Source of the DNA: Jiella sonneratiae
GTDB taxonomy: Bacteria > Pseudomonadota > Alphaproteobacteria > Rhizobiales > Rhizobiaceae
Direction: 5' to 3'
Assembly (NCBI RefSeq): GCF_017353515.1
Contig: NZ_JAFMPY010000006.1
Location: forward strand, 178,398 to 242,397
Length of the DNA stretch: 64,000 bases
The notes under the pieces were generated by a model that saw only the letters and a program-made list of their open reading frames with translations, was not told where the DNA came from and ran no database searches. The translations under genes and the position numbers were made by a program. Positions 19,620-27,527 of this stretch are shown here, in pieces. Numbering within the stretch: position 1 is the first letter of the stretch; each line of letters begins with the position of its first letter.

Positions 19620-20020
19620 GCGACAGCGCCGACCGGGTCAAGCGACTGGATCGCATCCTCAAGGTGCAGGCGCAGAAACGCCTGATGCAGGAATGGCGCA
19701 TCGGCCAGCTGCGCGAGCAGCGTGTCGCGCTGGAAAAGAGCGACGCCGACATCCTGGCGAGCCTCGGCGTCGACAACGCCCTGCACGGGCTGTTCATCGG
19801 CGCCAAGGTCAACAATCTCCGGCGCAACGAGGCCGAGCGCAAGAAGCTCGCCGCCGAGGAGGCCGACGTCGAGGCGCGGCTGCGGGAGGTGCGCCGGGTG
19901 GAGAAGGGTATCGAGAAGGTGCGCGACCGGGACGGGCGCATCGCCGAGGCCGAGGCCGAGGCGAGCCAGCGCGATGCCAGCATCGACGCGTTTCTCGCCC
20001 GCACAACAAGCTTCGAATAA
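19616..20020 (+). CDS. FliJ-like coiled-coil protein (putative)
   Basis: This 134-residue, highly charged protein is almost entirely helical, with heptad-like stretches (VKRLDRILKVQAQKRLMQEW; NNLRRNEAERKKLAAEEADV; EARLREVRRVEKGIEKVRDR). It has the size and composition of FliJ, the coiled-coil stalk of the FliH-FliI export ATPase. The gene overlaps fliR by ATGA. No other fliJ candidate is visible and fliI lies 24 kb away. Many unrelated coiled coils look like this, so the name rests on context. Confidence 0.5.
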   Translation: MSDSADRVKRLDRILKVQAQKRLMQEWRIGQLREQRVALEKSDADILASLGVDNALHGLFIGAKVNNLRRNEAERKKLAAEEADVEARLREVRRVEKGIEKVRDRDGRIAEAEAEASQRDASIDAFLARTTSFE

Positions 20021-20079
20021 GCCGCATCGCCTAGAACCGGGACACCGATTTCCCACCGAACCGGCGCCGCGCGAACTCC

Positions 20080-20610
20080 ATGACGGTTTCCAACGACTTC
20101 ACGATCAATCCGGCCATAGCGCTTCAGCGCGCGGCACAGCGCGAGAGCGTCGCACAGCCCGCCGCGGCGGGCGCTGCCGGCACCGACTTTACCGCGGCGC
20201 TGCGGACGGCGGCGGCGGCAACCGCCGCGACGCCCGTTGCCAAACCCTTGCAGGAGCCGACGATCCGCCCGCTCGTCAAGCACGAGGCGCGCAAGGTGGG
20301 ACCGCTCGAACAGTTCGAGGGCTTCGTCCTGCGCAGCTTCATCCAGTCGATGCTGCCGAGCGAGGATTCCGGCTTCTTCGGCGAGGGAACCGCCGGATCG
20401 GTCTGGCGGTCGATGCTGGCCGAGCAGATCGGCGACGAGATCGCCAAGGGCGGCGGAATCGGCATCGCGGCGGAGATCGCCAAGCGGGACAAGCTGGCGG
20501 CTCCCGGGCGTGCTGCGGCGGCGGATGCGAGCGCCGGCGTCGACGCCATGGAGACCGAGGACGGCGCGATGGCCGCGGCGGCCGCCCGGCGGACGAGAAC
20601 CGGCGGCTGA
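20080..20610 (+). CDS. FlgJ-type rod-binding protein without muramidase domain
   Basis: The protein has 176 residues. The core (about 65-130) matches the rod-binding domain of FlgJ/CheL: KVGPLEQFEGFVLRSFIQSM, then a Gly-rich loop and SVWRSMLAEQIGDEIAKGGG. FlgJ of enteric bacteria adds a muramidase domain; this protein ends instead in an Ala/Arg-rich tail, the usual alphaproteobacterial arrangement. It probably caps the rod during assembly in the periplasm. It sits in the fliR-downstream group of small export and assembly genes. Confidence 0.8.
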   Translation: MTVSNDFTINPAIALQRAAQRESVAQPAAAGAAGTDFTAALRTAAAATAATPVAKPLQEPTIRPLVKHEARKVGPLEQFEGFVLRSFIQSMLPSEDSGFFGEGTAGSVWRSMLAEQIGDEIAKGGGIGIAAEIAKRDKLAAPGRAAAADASAGVDAMETEDGAMAAAAARRTRTGG

Positions 20611-20701
20611 CCGGGCAGGGGCCGGCGGCGGCGCCGGGCCATCAGAGAAACCAGCCGCTCGGGGCGAGCGGCCAAGCAACAAGCGAGCAGAAGGGCTTCG
20701 G

Positions 20702-21049
20702 ATGTATCAGGCTATCGAAAAGGCGGCGGACCGGCTGGAGTCGATCCTTTCGCTGGAGATCGACACGCTGCGCGGCAAGGCGAGCGAACCGCTGGCGGAG
20801 CTGACCACCCGCAAGAACCACTGCCTTCTGGAGCTCAGCCGGCTGTCGCGGGCGCTCGCCGTGCGCGAGGAGCGCGACGGCCGCATCGAGGACCGGCTGC
20901 GTCTTCTGCAGAAGGCGCTCAAGGAGAACCAGCGGGTGCTCGGCCTGCACGTCAAGGCGAGCCACGAGATCGGCGGCGTGATCGCGGCGACCATCGCGGC
21001 GGCCGAATCCGACGGCACCTACACCACCGCCGTCGTGCGGCGAGGCTGA
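20702..21049 (+). CDS. FlgN-like export chaperone (putative)
   Basis: The 115-residue protein is all-helical and soluble (EKAADRLESILSLEIDTLRG; LLELSRLSRALAVREERDGR; RLRLLQKALKENQRVLGLHV). This is the layout of FlgN, the cytoplasmic chaperone for the hook-associated proteins FlgK and FlgL. FlgN-like proteins are often annotated at this position in rhizobial clusters. I chose the ATG at 20702 (MYQAIEKAADRL); upstream in-frame codons read through the end of the preceding gene's region. It is followed 4 bases later by a membrane-protein gene. Confidence 0.6.
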   Translation: MYQAIEKAADRLESILSLEIDTLRGKASEPLAELTTRKNHCLLELSRLSRALAVREERDGRIEDRLRLLQKALKENQRVLGLHVKASHEIGGVIAATIAAAESDGTYTTAVVRRG

Positions 21050-21053
21050 CACG

Positions 21054-21584
21054 GTGATCAAGCTCATCGGCATAGGCGTCTGGGCCGCCGTCGTCGCGCT
21101 CGGTTCGAGCTACGTGATGGCGTCGGTCTTCGCTCCCGCCCCGGCGCAGGAGGTGAAGAAGGACCCGACCTATTTCGACGGGCTCGACTACAAGTCGACG
21201 GACAGCGTCACGATCCCGATGATTTCGGACGAGACGATCAAGGGATACATCCTCGCCCGCTTCGTCTACACGATCGACGGCACCATCGGGAACACGCTGA
21301 AGGTGCCGCCGGACCCGTTCATTCTCGACGAGGTGTTCCGGCGGATGTATTCGACCGACAGTTTCGACTTCGAGCATCCGGAGAAGTTCGACCTGACGGC
21401 CCTGACCACCTCGATCCGCGATTCGGTGAACCAGCGCTTCGGCATGGAACTCCTGCACGAGCTTCTCGTCGAGCAGTTCGACTACATCTCCAAGAAGGAC
21501 GCCCGGAGCGGCGGCGGCGCGGGCGGTGGTACCGGCGGTGGCGGTGGCGGCGAAGCCGTCCATCTGAACAAGCCGGCGCACTGA
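21054..21584 (+). CDS. Single-pass membrane protein of the flagellar cluster, FliL-like layout
   Basis: The gene starts with GTG and encodes 176 residues. There is one N-terminal membrane segment (about 4-24, IGIGVWAAVVALGSSYVMAS), then a periplasmic domain of about 120 residues and a Gly-rich tail. The domain (GYILARFVYTIDGTI; LTTSIRDSVNQRFGMELLHE; LLVEQFDYISK) has the strand-helix order and the final helix-strand pattern seen in FliL. A true FliL gene is present at 57.7 kb, so this may be a paralogue or an unrelated protein. It ends the first flagellar block. I do not recognise the family with certainty. Confidence 0.5.
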   Translation: MIKLIGIGVWAAVVALGSSYVMASVFAPAPAQEVKKDPTYFDGLDYKSTDSVTIPMISDETIKGYILARFVYTIDGTIGNTLKVPPDPFILDEVFRRMYSTDSFDFEHPEKFDLTALTTSIRDSVNQRFGMELLHELLVEQFDYISKKDARSGGGAGGGTGGGGGGEAVHLNKPAH

Positions 21585-21661
21585 GGCACTCGGGGGTCGC
21601 ACCCCGAACCCAGCCGGTGGGCGCGCGCGATCGGCGCCTGCCTCGCCGGCTTCCCTACACC

Positions 21662-22006
21662 TTATTCGGGCAGGGCATAGTAGCGGCCGGTCAGGCGCCG
21701 GATCTCGGCAAGGGTCGGGCGGATCTCCGCCCCGACGAAGCGCACGCCGAGCTCGAGCCCGTCCTCCCAGACGATCGCGACCGGCAGGAAGACGCATTCG
21801 CCCTCGTCGAGCAGGAGAAAGCGCGCCGGAAGGGCGGTCGCGGACGCGCGGCGGATGCGGGCGCCGCCCTTCGAACGGTCGCGGAGCAGCCCCTCGTCGA
21901 TGAACCGGCGGGACAGGCTGGCGAGCTTCACCGGCCGCAGCCGGGTGCGCCGGCGTTCGAAGAGCCGGCCGTCGCCGCCGATCGTGGTTTGTCGCGCGCG
22001 CTGCAT
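21662..22006 (-). CDS. PilZ-domain protein (probable c-di-GMP receptor)
   Basis: The protein has 114 residues, essentially one PilZ domain. The two c-di-GMP-binding motifs are present: an Arg cluster fitting RxxxR (RRRTRLRPVK, about 18-27) and the [D/N]xSxxG motif as DRSKGG (about 42-47). The rest is a small beta barrel ending in a helix (AEIRRLTGRYYALPE). It is transcribed toward the flagellar block and diverges from the next membrane-protein gene. PilZ proteins often slow motors or affect polysaccharide export; a role as motility brake is inferred from location only. Confidence 0.8.
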   Translation of the reverse strand: MQRARQTTIGGDGRLFERRRTRLRPVKLASLSRRFIDEGLLRDRSKGGARIRRASATALPARFLLLDEGECVFLPVAIVWEDGLELGVRFVGAEIRPTLAEIRRLTGRYYALPE

Positions 22007-22186
22007 CGCGAAACCCTACACGTCCATCGCCAAGGAAGTCTGAACGCGCGATCGTCAGGGTCGGTGACTTGCCGATCTCGATGCACGGCGTCGATGAAAG
22101 ATTAACCCGCGGCTGCAATGCTCCGTGCCGTCGGAGTTGCATGAGGCTGCCTCGACTTTCCAGCCCATGGATCGAGGCCGTCCATC

Positions 22187-22696
22187 ATGATCAAGATCGC
22201 GGGCCGCAGGTCGGCGAAAGCCGAACCGACGGCTGCAGAAAAGCTCAACGCCGCCTATCAGTCCGACCGTGCGGTGAGGGCGCTGTCGCTCTTCCTGTTC
22301 GTCCTTTCCACCGGCTTCTTCTCGGTGGTGATGTCGATCTCCTACATGTATCCCGGCTATTTCGACCGCCTCCTCATCTCCCAGATGGCCGATGCCCAGA
22401 TCGATCCGATCGCCGTCGGCTCGACCGCCAAGGCGGAGGATGACGACGAGGAAACGGCGACCGTCCCGGCGCTGCCGGTGGCGACGCTGGTCCGGCCGTG
22501 GACGCTGCAGCCCAAGGACTTCTCGATCGTCATGGTCTACGGCCACGAGGCGCATCTCGCCTCGCCGGGCGAACTCTGGCACGTGCAGGTCGGCTCCTCC
22601 GTTCCCGGCCTCGGCAAGATCATCGCCATCGAGGCGACCAAGGACGGCGGCATCGTCAAGGCGGAGAACGCGACGCTGAAGGGCATGCCGCACTGA
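22187..22696 (+). CDS. Unknown inner-membrane protein with periplasmic domain
   Basis: The product has 169 residues and is not recognised. It has a basic cytoplasmic N terminus of about 35 residues and one membrane segment (about 36-58, LSLFLFVLSTGFFSVVMSIS). An acidic linker (DDDEETA) follows, then a compact domain of about 85 residues (TLVRPWTLQPKDFSIVMVYG; ASPGELWHVQVGSSVPGLGK). The domain ends in a segment that looks like a small beta-rich fold. A GAGG ribosome site precedes the ATG. It lies divergent to the PilZ gene and just beyond the flagellar block, so a link to motility is possible but unproven. Confidence 0.55.
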   Translation: MIKIAGRRSAKAEPTAAEKLNAAYQSDRAVRALSLFLFVLSTGFFSVVMSISYMYPGYFDRLLISQMADAQIDPIAVGSTAKAEDDDEETATVPALPVATLVRPWTLQPKDFSIVMVYGHEAHLASPGELWHVQVGSSVPGLGKIIAIEATKDGGIVKAENATLKGMPH

Positions 22697-22754
22697 CCGT
22701 CGCCGGTTCCGGACGGGCGACTTCCATCCGTTCGAAGCCCCGCCGCACGGCGCG

Positions 22755-23519
22755 TCAGCCGCGCGATCTCATCTCGCGGACGAGCTCAAGCTGCGCCTCC
22801 TGGATGCGCGACAGATGCTCCCACTGGGTGAGGAGGTGCTGGTCGATCTTCTCGTGCAGGCGGCGGATCTCGAGCTCGGCCTTCAGGTTCACCCGGTAGT
22901 CGTTTTCCGAGCGCAGGCGATCCTTCGCCTCCTGCCGCTTCTGGCTCATCATGATCAGCGGCGCCTGGATCGCCGCGATGCAGGAGAGGATGAGGTTGAG
23001 CAGGATGTAGGGATAGGGGTCGAACGGCCGGACGAAGAGCGCCACCGAATTCGCCGCGATCCACAGAACGAGGATCGAGCAGAAGATCGAGATGAAGGTC
23101 CAGGACCCGGCGAAGGACGCCATGTCGTCGGCCAGCCTGTCGCCGAAGCTCTCGGCACGGCCATAGACCTCCTCGGGATTTTCGGTGACGGTCTCGCTCT
23201 CGGCAAGGCTCGCCAGAACCGACTCGTCGAGGGCGCTCAACTCGCCGCGCTCCTCGCGAATCATCTCCTCGATGGTGGTCTGCCGGGCCTTTCGAAGGTC
23301 GTCGCGGCAGACCCAGCCCGTGGCGTTCCAGCCCGGCGAGCTGCGGGACAGGACAGCGGCGACGGCGCCGCTGACGAGGGCCGCGGGCCGCAGTTCGTCG
23401 CGCGGAAGCGTCCGGCCGCAGACGCCGCAGCCGTGGCGCTCGGGCGGCTCGGCCGTGAGCGATGGGACCGGCTTTGCCCGGCGCTCGGCGGCGGGATCGA
23501 CCGATCCTTCAGCGGTCAT
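22755..23519 (-). CDS. DUF1003 membrane protein with N-terminal zinc-ribbon-like motif
   Basis: The protein has 254 residues. The C-terminal two-thirds matches the DUF1003 family: SFGDRLADDMASFAGSWTFI, two membrane segments (about 140-185), then RPFDPYPYILLNLILSCIAA, SQKRQEAKDRLRSENDYRVN and a helix that ends in LVREMRSRG. The N-terminal part has CGVCGRTL plus a later VCRDD, which may bind metal. The family's function is unknown. It is transcribed in the same direction as the iol genes but lies about 190 bases beyond iolB, so it need not belong to that operon. Confidence 0.8.
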   Translation of the reverse strand: MTAEGSVDPAAERRAKPVPSLTAEPPERHGCGVCGRTLPRDELRPAALVSGAVAAVLSRSSPGWNATGWVCRDDLRKARQTTIEEMIREERGELSALDESVLASLAESETVTENPEEVYGRAESFGDRLADDMASFAGSWTFISIFCSILVLWIAANSVALFVRPFDPYPYILLNLILSCIAAIQAPLIMMSQKRQEAKDRLRSENDYRVNLKAELEIRRLHEKIDQHLLTQWEHLSRIQEAQLELVREMRSRG

Positions 23520-23712
23520 CGCGTGATGTCCTCGGCCAGCTTCTCGTCTTCGCCATAAAAGTGGTGTCCGCCTCCGGTCCCGGCGAGTCCCGACCCGCCT
23601 TCCTCGATGGCCGGGCTGGCGGCGTCGCCGCCTCTTCTGCCGTCATAGCACTGCACCAGGGGAGCGGGAATGCGGGCGACGTGGGGCCGCATGGCAGGCC
23701 GGCGTCTTCCCG

Positions 23713-24537
23713 TCAGGCGTCGCGCCTGGCGATCCAGTCGTGGTCGGGATGGTTCCTGAAGCGCCACTTGCGCAAGGGACCCGCCATGACGTTCAGATAG
23801 TACATCTCGTAGCCATAGGGTGCCGCGCAGGGATGATGGCCCTTCGGCACCAGCACCACGTCGTGATTCGAGACGCTCATCGTCTCGTCGAGCGTGCCGT
23901 CCTCGGTGAAGACGCGCTGGTGGCCGTAGCCCTTTGCCGGGTTCAGCCGGTGGTAATAGGTCTCTTCGAGATAGGTCATGTCCGGGAAGGCGTCCTCGTC
24001 GTGGCGGTGCGGCGGATAGGACGACCAGTGGCCGGCGGGGGTGAAGACCTCCGTCACGAGCAGCGAGTCCGCGACGTCGCGCTCCTCCATGGCGATGGCG
24101 TTGATGTGGCGAAGGTTCGTCCCCTTGCCGCGGTCGGCGAGCGATATGCCCTCCGGGCCGATCCGCGCCGCCTCGTGCCCGCCATGCCCGGGCGCCGTGC
24201 AGACGGCGAAGGTGCAGGCCGTCGTCGCGGTGGCCGACCATTCGCTGGCGTTCGGCACGTAGAGGCAGTGGGGCGGCGTCTTCTCGAAGACGTCCATGCG
24301 ATCGCCCATCTCGCCGAAATCCTCGCCGTTCGCCGAGAGCTTCGCCTTTCCCTCCACAAGGACGAGGATCGCCTCGCGATCGCCGGTGGCCTCGGCGACG
24401 GTGTCGCCGGGCGCCAGCCGGTGGACGGCGAAGCCGACATAGGTCCAGTCCGGCGAGAGCGGCGTCCGGGCGCTCTCAGGCGTGATGTCGTGGATCCTGC
24501 CGGCGGTGCCGGCCGGCTTGCGCAACAGATGCGGCAT
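23713..24537 (-). CDS. iolB: 5-deoxy-glucuronate isomerase IolB
   Basis: IolB converts 5-deoxy-D-glucuronate to 2-deoxy-5-keto-D-gluconate in myo-inositol breakdown. The 274 residues show a double cupin layout. Metal-ligand candidates are in SSYPPHRHDEDAFPDMTYLE, followed by ETYYHRLNP and by VLVPKGHHPCAAPYGYEMYY, which is the strongest family pattern. It is the last gene of the minus-strand iol group, 5 bases after iolE. Length and motifs are normal. Confidence 0.95.
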   Translation of the reverse strand: MPHLLRKPAGTAGRIHDITPESARTPLSPDWTYVGFAVHRLAPGDTVAEATGDREAILVLVEGKAKLSANGEDFGEMGDRMDVFEKTPPHCLYVPNASEWSATATTACTFAVCTAPGHGGHEAARIGPEGISLADRGKGTNLRHINAIAMEERDVADSLLVTEVFTPAGHWSSYPPHRHDEDAFPDMTYLEETYYHRLNPAKGYGHQRVFTEDGTLDETMSVSNHDVVLVPKGHHPCAAPYGYEMYYLNVMAGPLRKWRFRNHPDHDWIARRDA

Positions 24538-24542
24538 GGGCT

Positions 24543-25445
24543 CTATCCTTCGGTCAGTCCGACCTCGCGGGCGAGACGCCTCAGCGTCGCCAGCCCCAGG
24601 GTCTGGTAGAGGAGGGGGTTGCGGATCGCCGGGTCCTGTTCGGCCTCGATGACGATCCAGCCGTCATAGCCGTTTTCGGCGAGGATCTTCATCAGCGGGC
24701 CGAAGTCGACCGCCCCCTCCTGGTCGCCCGGGACGGTGAAGACGCCGGCGCGCACGCCGTCCATGAAGGACAGGCCCTCCGCCTCGACCTTCGCCCGGAC
24801 GGCGGGCCTGACGTTCTTGGCATGAAAGTGCGCGACCCGGCCGATGTGCCGGGCAAGCACCGCGGCGGGATCGCCGCCGCCGAAAAAGCAGTGGCCGGCG
24901 TCGAAGAGCAGCTTGGTGGCGGGACCGGTCGCCGCCATGAAGGCGTCGATGTCCTCGGGGCTCTCGACCACCGTTCCCATGTGATGGTGATAGACGAGGT
25001 CGATCCCACGCTCGGCGCAATGCGCGGCGATCGCTTCGACCTTTTCGCCGAAGGCCTGCATCGCGTCGGCGGAAAGCTTCGGCCGCTCCGACAGCGGGAC
25101 GTCGCGCCCCTGCACCGAATTCGACGTCTCGCAGACGATGCAGACCTTCGAGCCGTTGTAGGCGAGCTTGTCGAGATGCGGCGTGATCGCGGCCTTCTCC
25201 TCCGCCACCGAATGGGCGAGGAGGTTCATGGAGTGCCAGCCGGAGACGAAGACGAGGCCGGAAGCGGCGAGCAGCGCCTTCAGCGCGGCGGGATCGTCCT
25301 GCGGCCAGCGGTGGCCGTTCTCGATACCGGCGAAGCCGATCTGCCGGCCGGCCTCGTCGAGAATGCGCCCGGTCGGAATGTCGGCGCCGAGGCTCTGGTC
25401 GTCGTCATTGGCCCAGGCGATGGGGTTGGTGCCGAAGCGGATCAT
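24543..25445 (-). CDS. iolE: Inosose dehydratase IolE
   Basis: IolE dehydrates scyllo-inosose in the second step of myo-inositol catabolism. The chosen ATG gives 300 residues starting [20 protein letters not shown], the family N terminus; an in-frame ATG 63 bases upstream would add an odd leader. It is a xylose-isomerase-like TIM barrel. Metal and active-site regions include [19 protein letters not shown] and [19 protein letters not shown], then [13 protein letters not shown] 255-base gap containing a long inverted repeat separates it from iolD upstream. Confidence 0.95.
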   Translation of the reverse strand: MIRFGTNPIAWANDDDQSLGADIPTGRILDEAGRQIGFAGIENGHRWPQDDPAALKALLAASGLVFVSGWHSMNLLAHSVAEEKAAITPHLDKLAYNGSKVCIVCETSNSVQGRDVPLSERPKLSADAMQAFGEKVEAIAAHCAERGIDLVYHHHMGTVVESPEDIDAFMAATGPATKLLFDAGHCFFGGGDPAAVLARHIGRVAHFHAKNVRPAVRAKVEAEGLSFMDGVRAGVFTVPGDQEGAVDFGPLMKILAENGYDGWIVIEAEQDPAIRNPLLYQTLGLATLRRLAREVGLTEG

Positions 25446-25530
25446 GGGAAGGTCCTGTGGGAAGGAAGAGGAGGGAAAGACCTGGGAGAGAGCCCGGGGC
25501 AGGGTCATCGAACCGGATACGTCGCGCCGT

Positions 25531-25650
25531 ACCCCCCTCTGTCACTGCGTGACATCTCCCCCACAAGGAGGGAGATTGGCGCGCGCTGCCGAGGATAGAG
25601 ATCGATTTCCCGCCTCGTGGGGGAGATGCCGGCAGGCAGAGGGGGGCGCC
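25531..25650. repeat. Long inverted intergenic repeat within the iol operon
   Basis: Two arms of about 35 bases (roughly 25532-25566 and 25617-25648) are imperfect reverse complements. They share blocks such as CCCCCTCTGTC with the reverse of GGCAGAGGGGGG, and GACATCTCCCCCAC with the reverse of GTGGGGGAGATG. This resembles a dispersed palindromic element common between genes in Mesorhizobium and relatives. It lies between iolD and iolE and could fold into a strong hairpin in the operon mRNA. Confidence 0.75.
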
Positions 25651-25700
25651 GAAGGTCGCCGCCGTTTCCGCTCTGCCGGCGCGGTCAAAACCGGCCATCA

Positions 25701-27527
25701 TCACCCGCCCGCCCGGAGCTTCAGCTGCGCCTCGTAGGCCGCGCGTGCCTCGATCACCTCGTCGCGCGACGAGACCTCGGGAACCGCGACGTCCCACCAG
25801 TGGCCGCCCGGCTGGCTCGACGGGTAGGGATCGGTGTCGATGACCACGACGAAGGGACCGGCGGCCGCCTTCGCCCGGTCGAGCGCCGTCTCCAGCTCGG
25901 CGATCGAGGCGGCATGCACGGCCTGTGCCCCCATCGACGCCGCATGCGCCGCGAAATCGATGGTCGAGGGGTTCACGTGGAAGGCGTGGTCGAGGAGGTT
26001 GTTGAATTCTGCCCCGCCGCAGGCCGTCTGCAGCCGGTTGATGCAGCCATAGCCGCGATTGTCGGTCAGGACGACGGTAATCTTCAGCCCCAGCATGACG
26101 GCGGTGGCGAGCTCGGAATTCGCCATCATGTAGGAGCCGTCGCCGACCATGCAGACGACGTCGCGGTCCGGCTCGGCCATCTTGATGCCGATGGCGCCGG
26201 CGATCTCGTAGCCCATGCAGGAATAGCCGTATTCCATGTGGTAGGCGCCGGGGCGCGGTGCCTTCCAGAGCTTGTGGAGTTCGCCCGGCATGGTGCCGGC
26301 GGCGCACATCACCACCGTATCGGGCCCGCTCGCCCGCTGCACGGCGCCGATCACCTGTTGGTCGGTCGGCAGCGCGTTTCCCTCCGGGCGGGCGGTGAGC
26401 GGATCGACGGCAGCGAACCAGCTCTGCTTCAACGCCGGGTCCGGCGCGTCGAACCGCTTGTCGCCGAGCGCCTCGGACAGAAGTTCGAGGCCGACGCGGG
26501 CATCGCAGCACAGCGGCGCGGCGCCGTGCTTCATCGCGTCATAGGCGGCGACGTTGAGCGACACGAGCTTGCGATCCGGGTTGCGGAAGAGGTTCCACGA
26601 GCCGGTGGTGAAATCCTGGAAGCGGGTGCCGACGCCGAGGACGAGGTCGGCTTCGGCAGAGGCGACGTTCGCCGAGGACGAGCCGGTGACGCCGACGGGC
26701 CCGAGATTCATCGCCGCGTCGAAGGCGAGCGCCGACTTGCCGGCCTGGCTCTCGACGACGGGAATCCGGTGCTTCTCCACAAAAGCCTTCAGCGCCTCGG
26801 TCGCGCCGGAATAATGGACGCCGCCGCCGGCGACGATCACAGGCTTTTTGGCGGCCTCGATGAGGGCCGCGACCGCGGCGAGTTCCGCCGGGTCAGGGTG
26901 CGGCCGCCTGAGGCGCCACACCCGCGGCTCAAAGAAGCTCTCCGGAAAGTCGTAGGCCTCTGCCTGGACGTCCTGGCAAAACGCGAGGCACACCGGTCCG
27001 CAATCGGCCGGATCGGTCATCACCCGGAAGGTCCGCGGCAGGGCGGTGAGCAGCTGCTCGGGGCGGGTGATGCGATCGAAATAGCGGGTCACCGGCCGGA
27101 AGCAGTCGTTGGCAGAGACCGTGCCGTCGGAAAAATCCTCGACCTGCTGCAGCACCGGGTCCGGCCCGCGCCCAGAAAAGACGTCGCCGGGAATCAGGAG
27201 CAACGGCAGCCGGTTGACATGGGCGAGGGCGGCGGCCGTCACCATGTTGGTCGCCCCGGGTCCGATCGAGGAGGTGACGGCCATCGCCCGTCGCCGTCCG
27301 GACTGCTTGGCGAAGGCGATCGCCGCGTGGCACATCGTCTGCTCGTTGTGGCCGCGATAGGTCCGGATCGCCTCGCGCTCGGCGTGGAGCGCCTCGCCGA
27401 TGCCGGCGACGTTGCCATGGCCGAAGATCGCCCACACCCCGGCGAGAAAAGGCTCGCCAGCCTCGGTCATCTGGGCGCTCAGATATTTCACCATCGCCTG
27501 GGCGGCGGTCAGCCGGATCGTCGTCAT
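25701..27527 (-). CDS. iolD: 3D-(3,5/4)-trihydroxycyclohexane-1,2-dione hydrolase IolD
   Basis: IolD is the thiamine-diphosphate-dependent enzyme that opens the inositol-derived ring. The protein has 608 residues. The N-terminal pyrimidine-binding domain carries GVWAIFGHGNVAGIGEALHA and the RGHNEQTMCHAAIAF stretch. The central domain runs from about 205 to 340. The C-terminal domain has the ThDP/Mg motif starting GDGSYMMANSE and ending in LTDN. The start (MTTIRLTAAQAMVKYLSAQM) overlaps the iolC stop by 4 bases (ATGA), so the two are translationally coupled. Length and motifs are normal. Confidence 0.96.
   Translation of the reverse strand: MTTIRLTAAQAMVKYLSAQMTEAGEPFLAGVWAIFGHGNVAGIGEALHAEREAIRTYRGHNEQTMCHAAIAFAKQSGRRRAMAVTSSIGPGATNMVTAAALAHVNRLPLLLIPGDVFSGRGPDPVLQQVEDFSDGTVSANDCFRPVTRYFDRITRPEQLLTALPRTFRVMTDPADCGPVCLAFCQDVQAEAYDFPESFFEPRVWRLRRPHPDPAELAAVAALIEAAKKPVIVAGGGVHYSGATEALKAFVEKHRIPVVESQAGKSALAFDAAMNLGPVGVTGSSSANVASAEADLVLGVGTRFQDFTTGSWNLFRNPDRKLVSLNVAAYDAMKHGAAPLCCDARVGLELLSEALGDKRFDAPDPALKQSWFAAVDPLTARPEGNALPTDQQVIGAVQRASGPDTVVMCAAGTMPGELHKLWKAPRPGAYHMEYGYSCMGYEIAGAIGIKMAEPDRDVVCMVGDGSYMMANSELATAVMLGLKITVVLTDNRGYGCINRLQTACGGAEFNNLLDHAFHVNPSTIDFAAHAASMGAQAVHAASIAELETALDRAKAAAGPFVVVIDTDPYPSSQPGGHWWDVAVPEVSSRDEVIEARAAYEAQLKLRAGG

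Noticed and set aside
23640..23712. Possible terminator between iolB and the DUF1003 gene
   Set aside because: No stem longer than a few bases followed by a T run could be found in this stretch.
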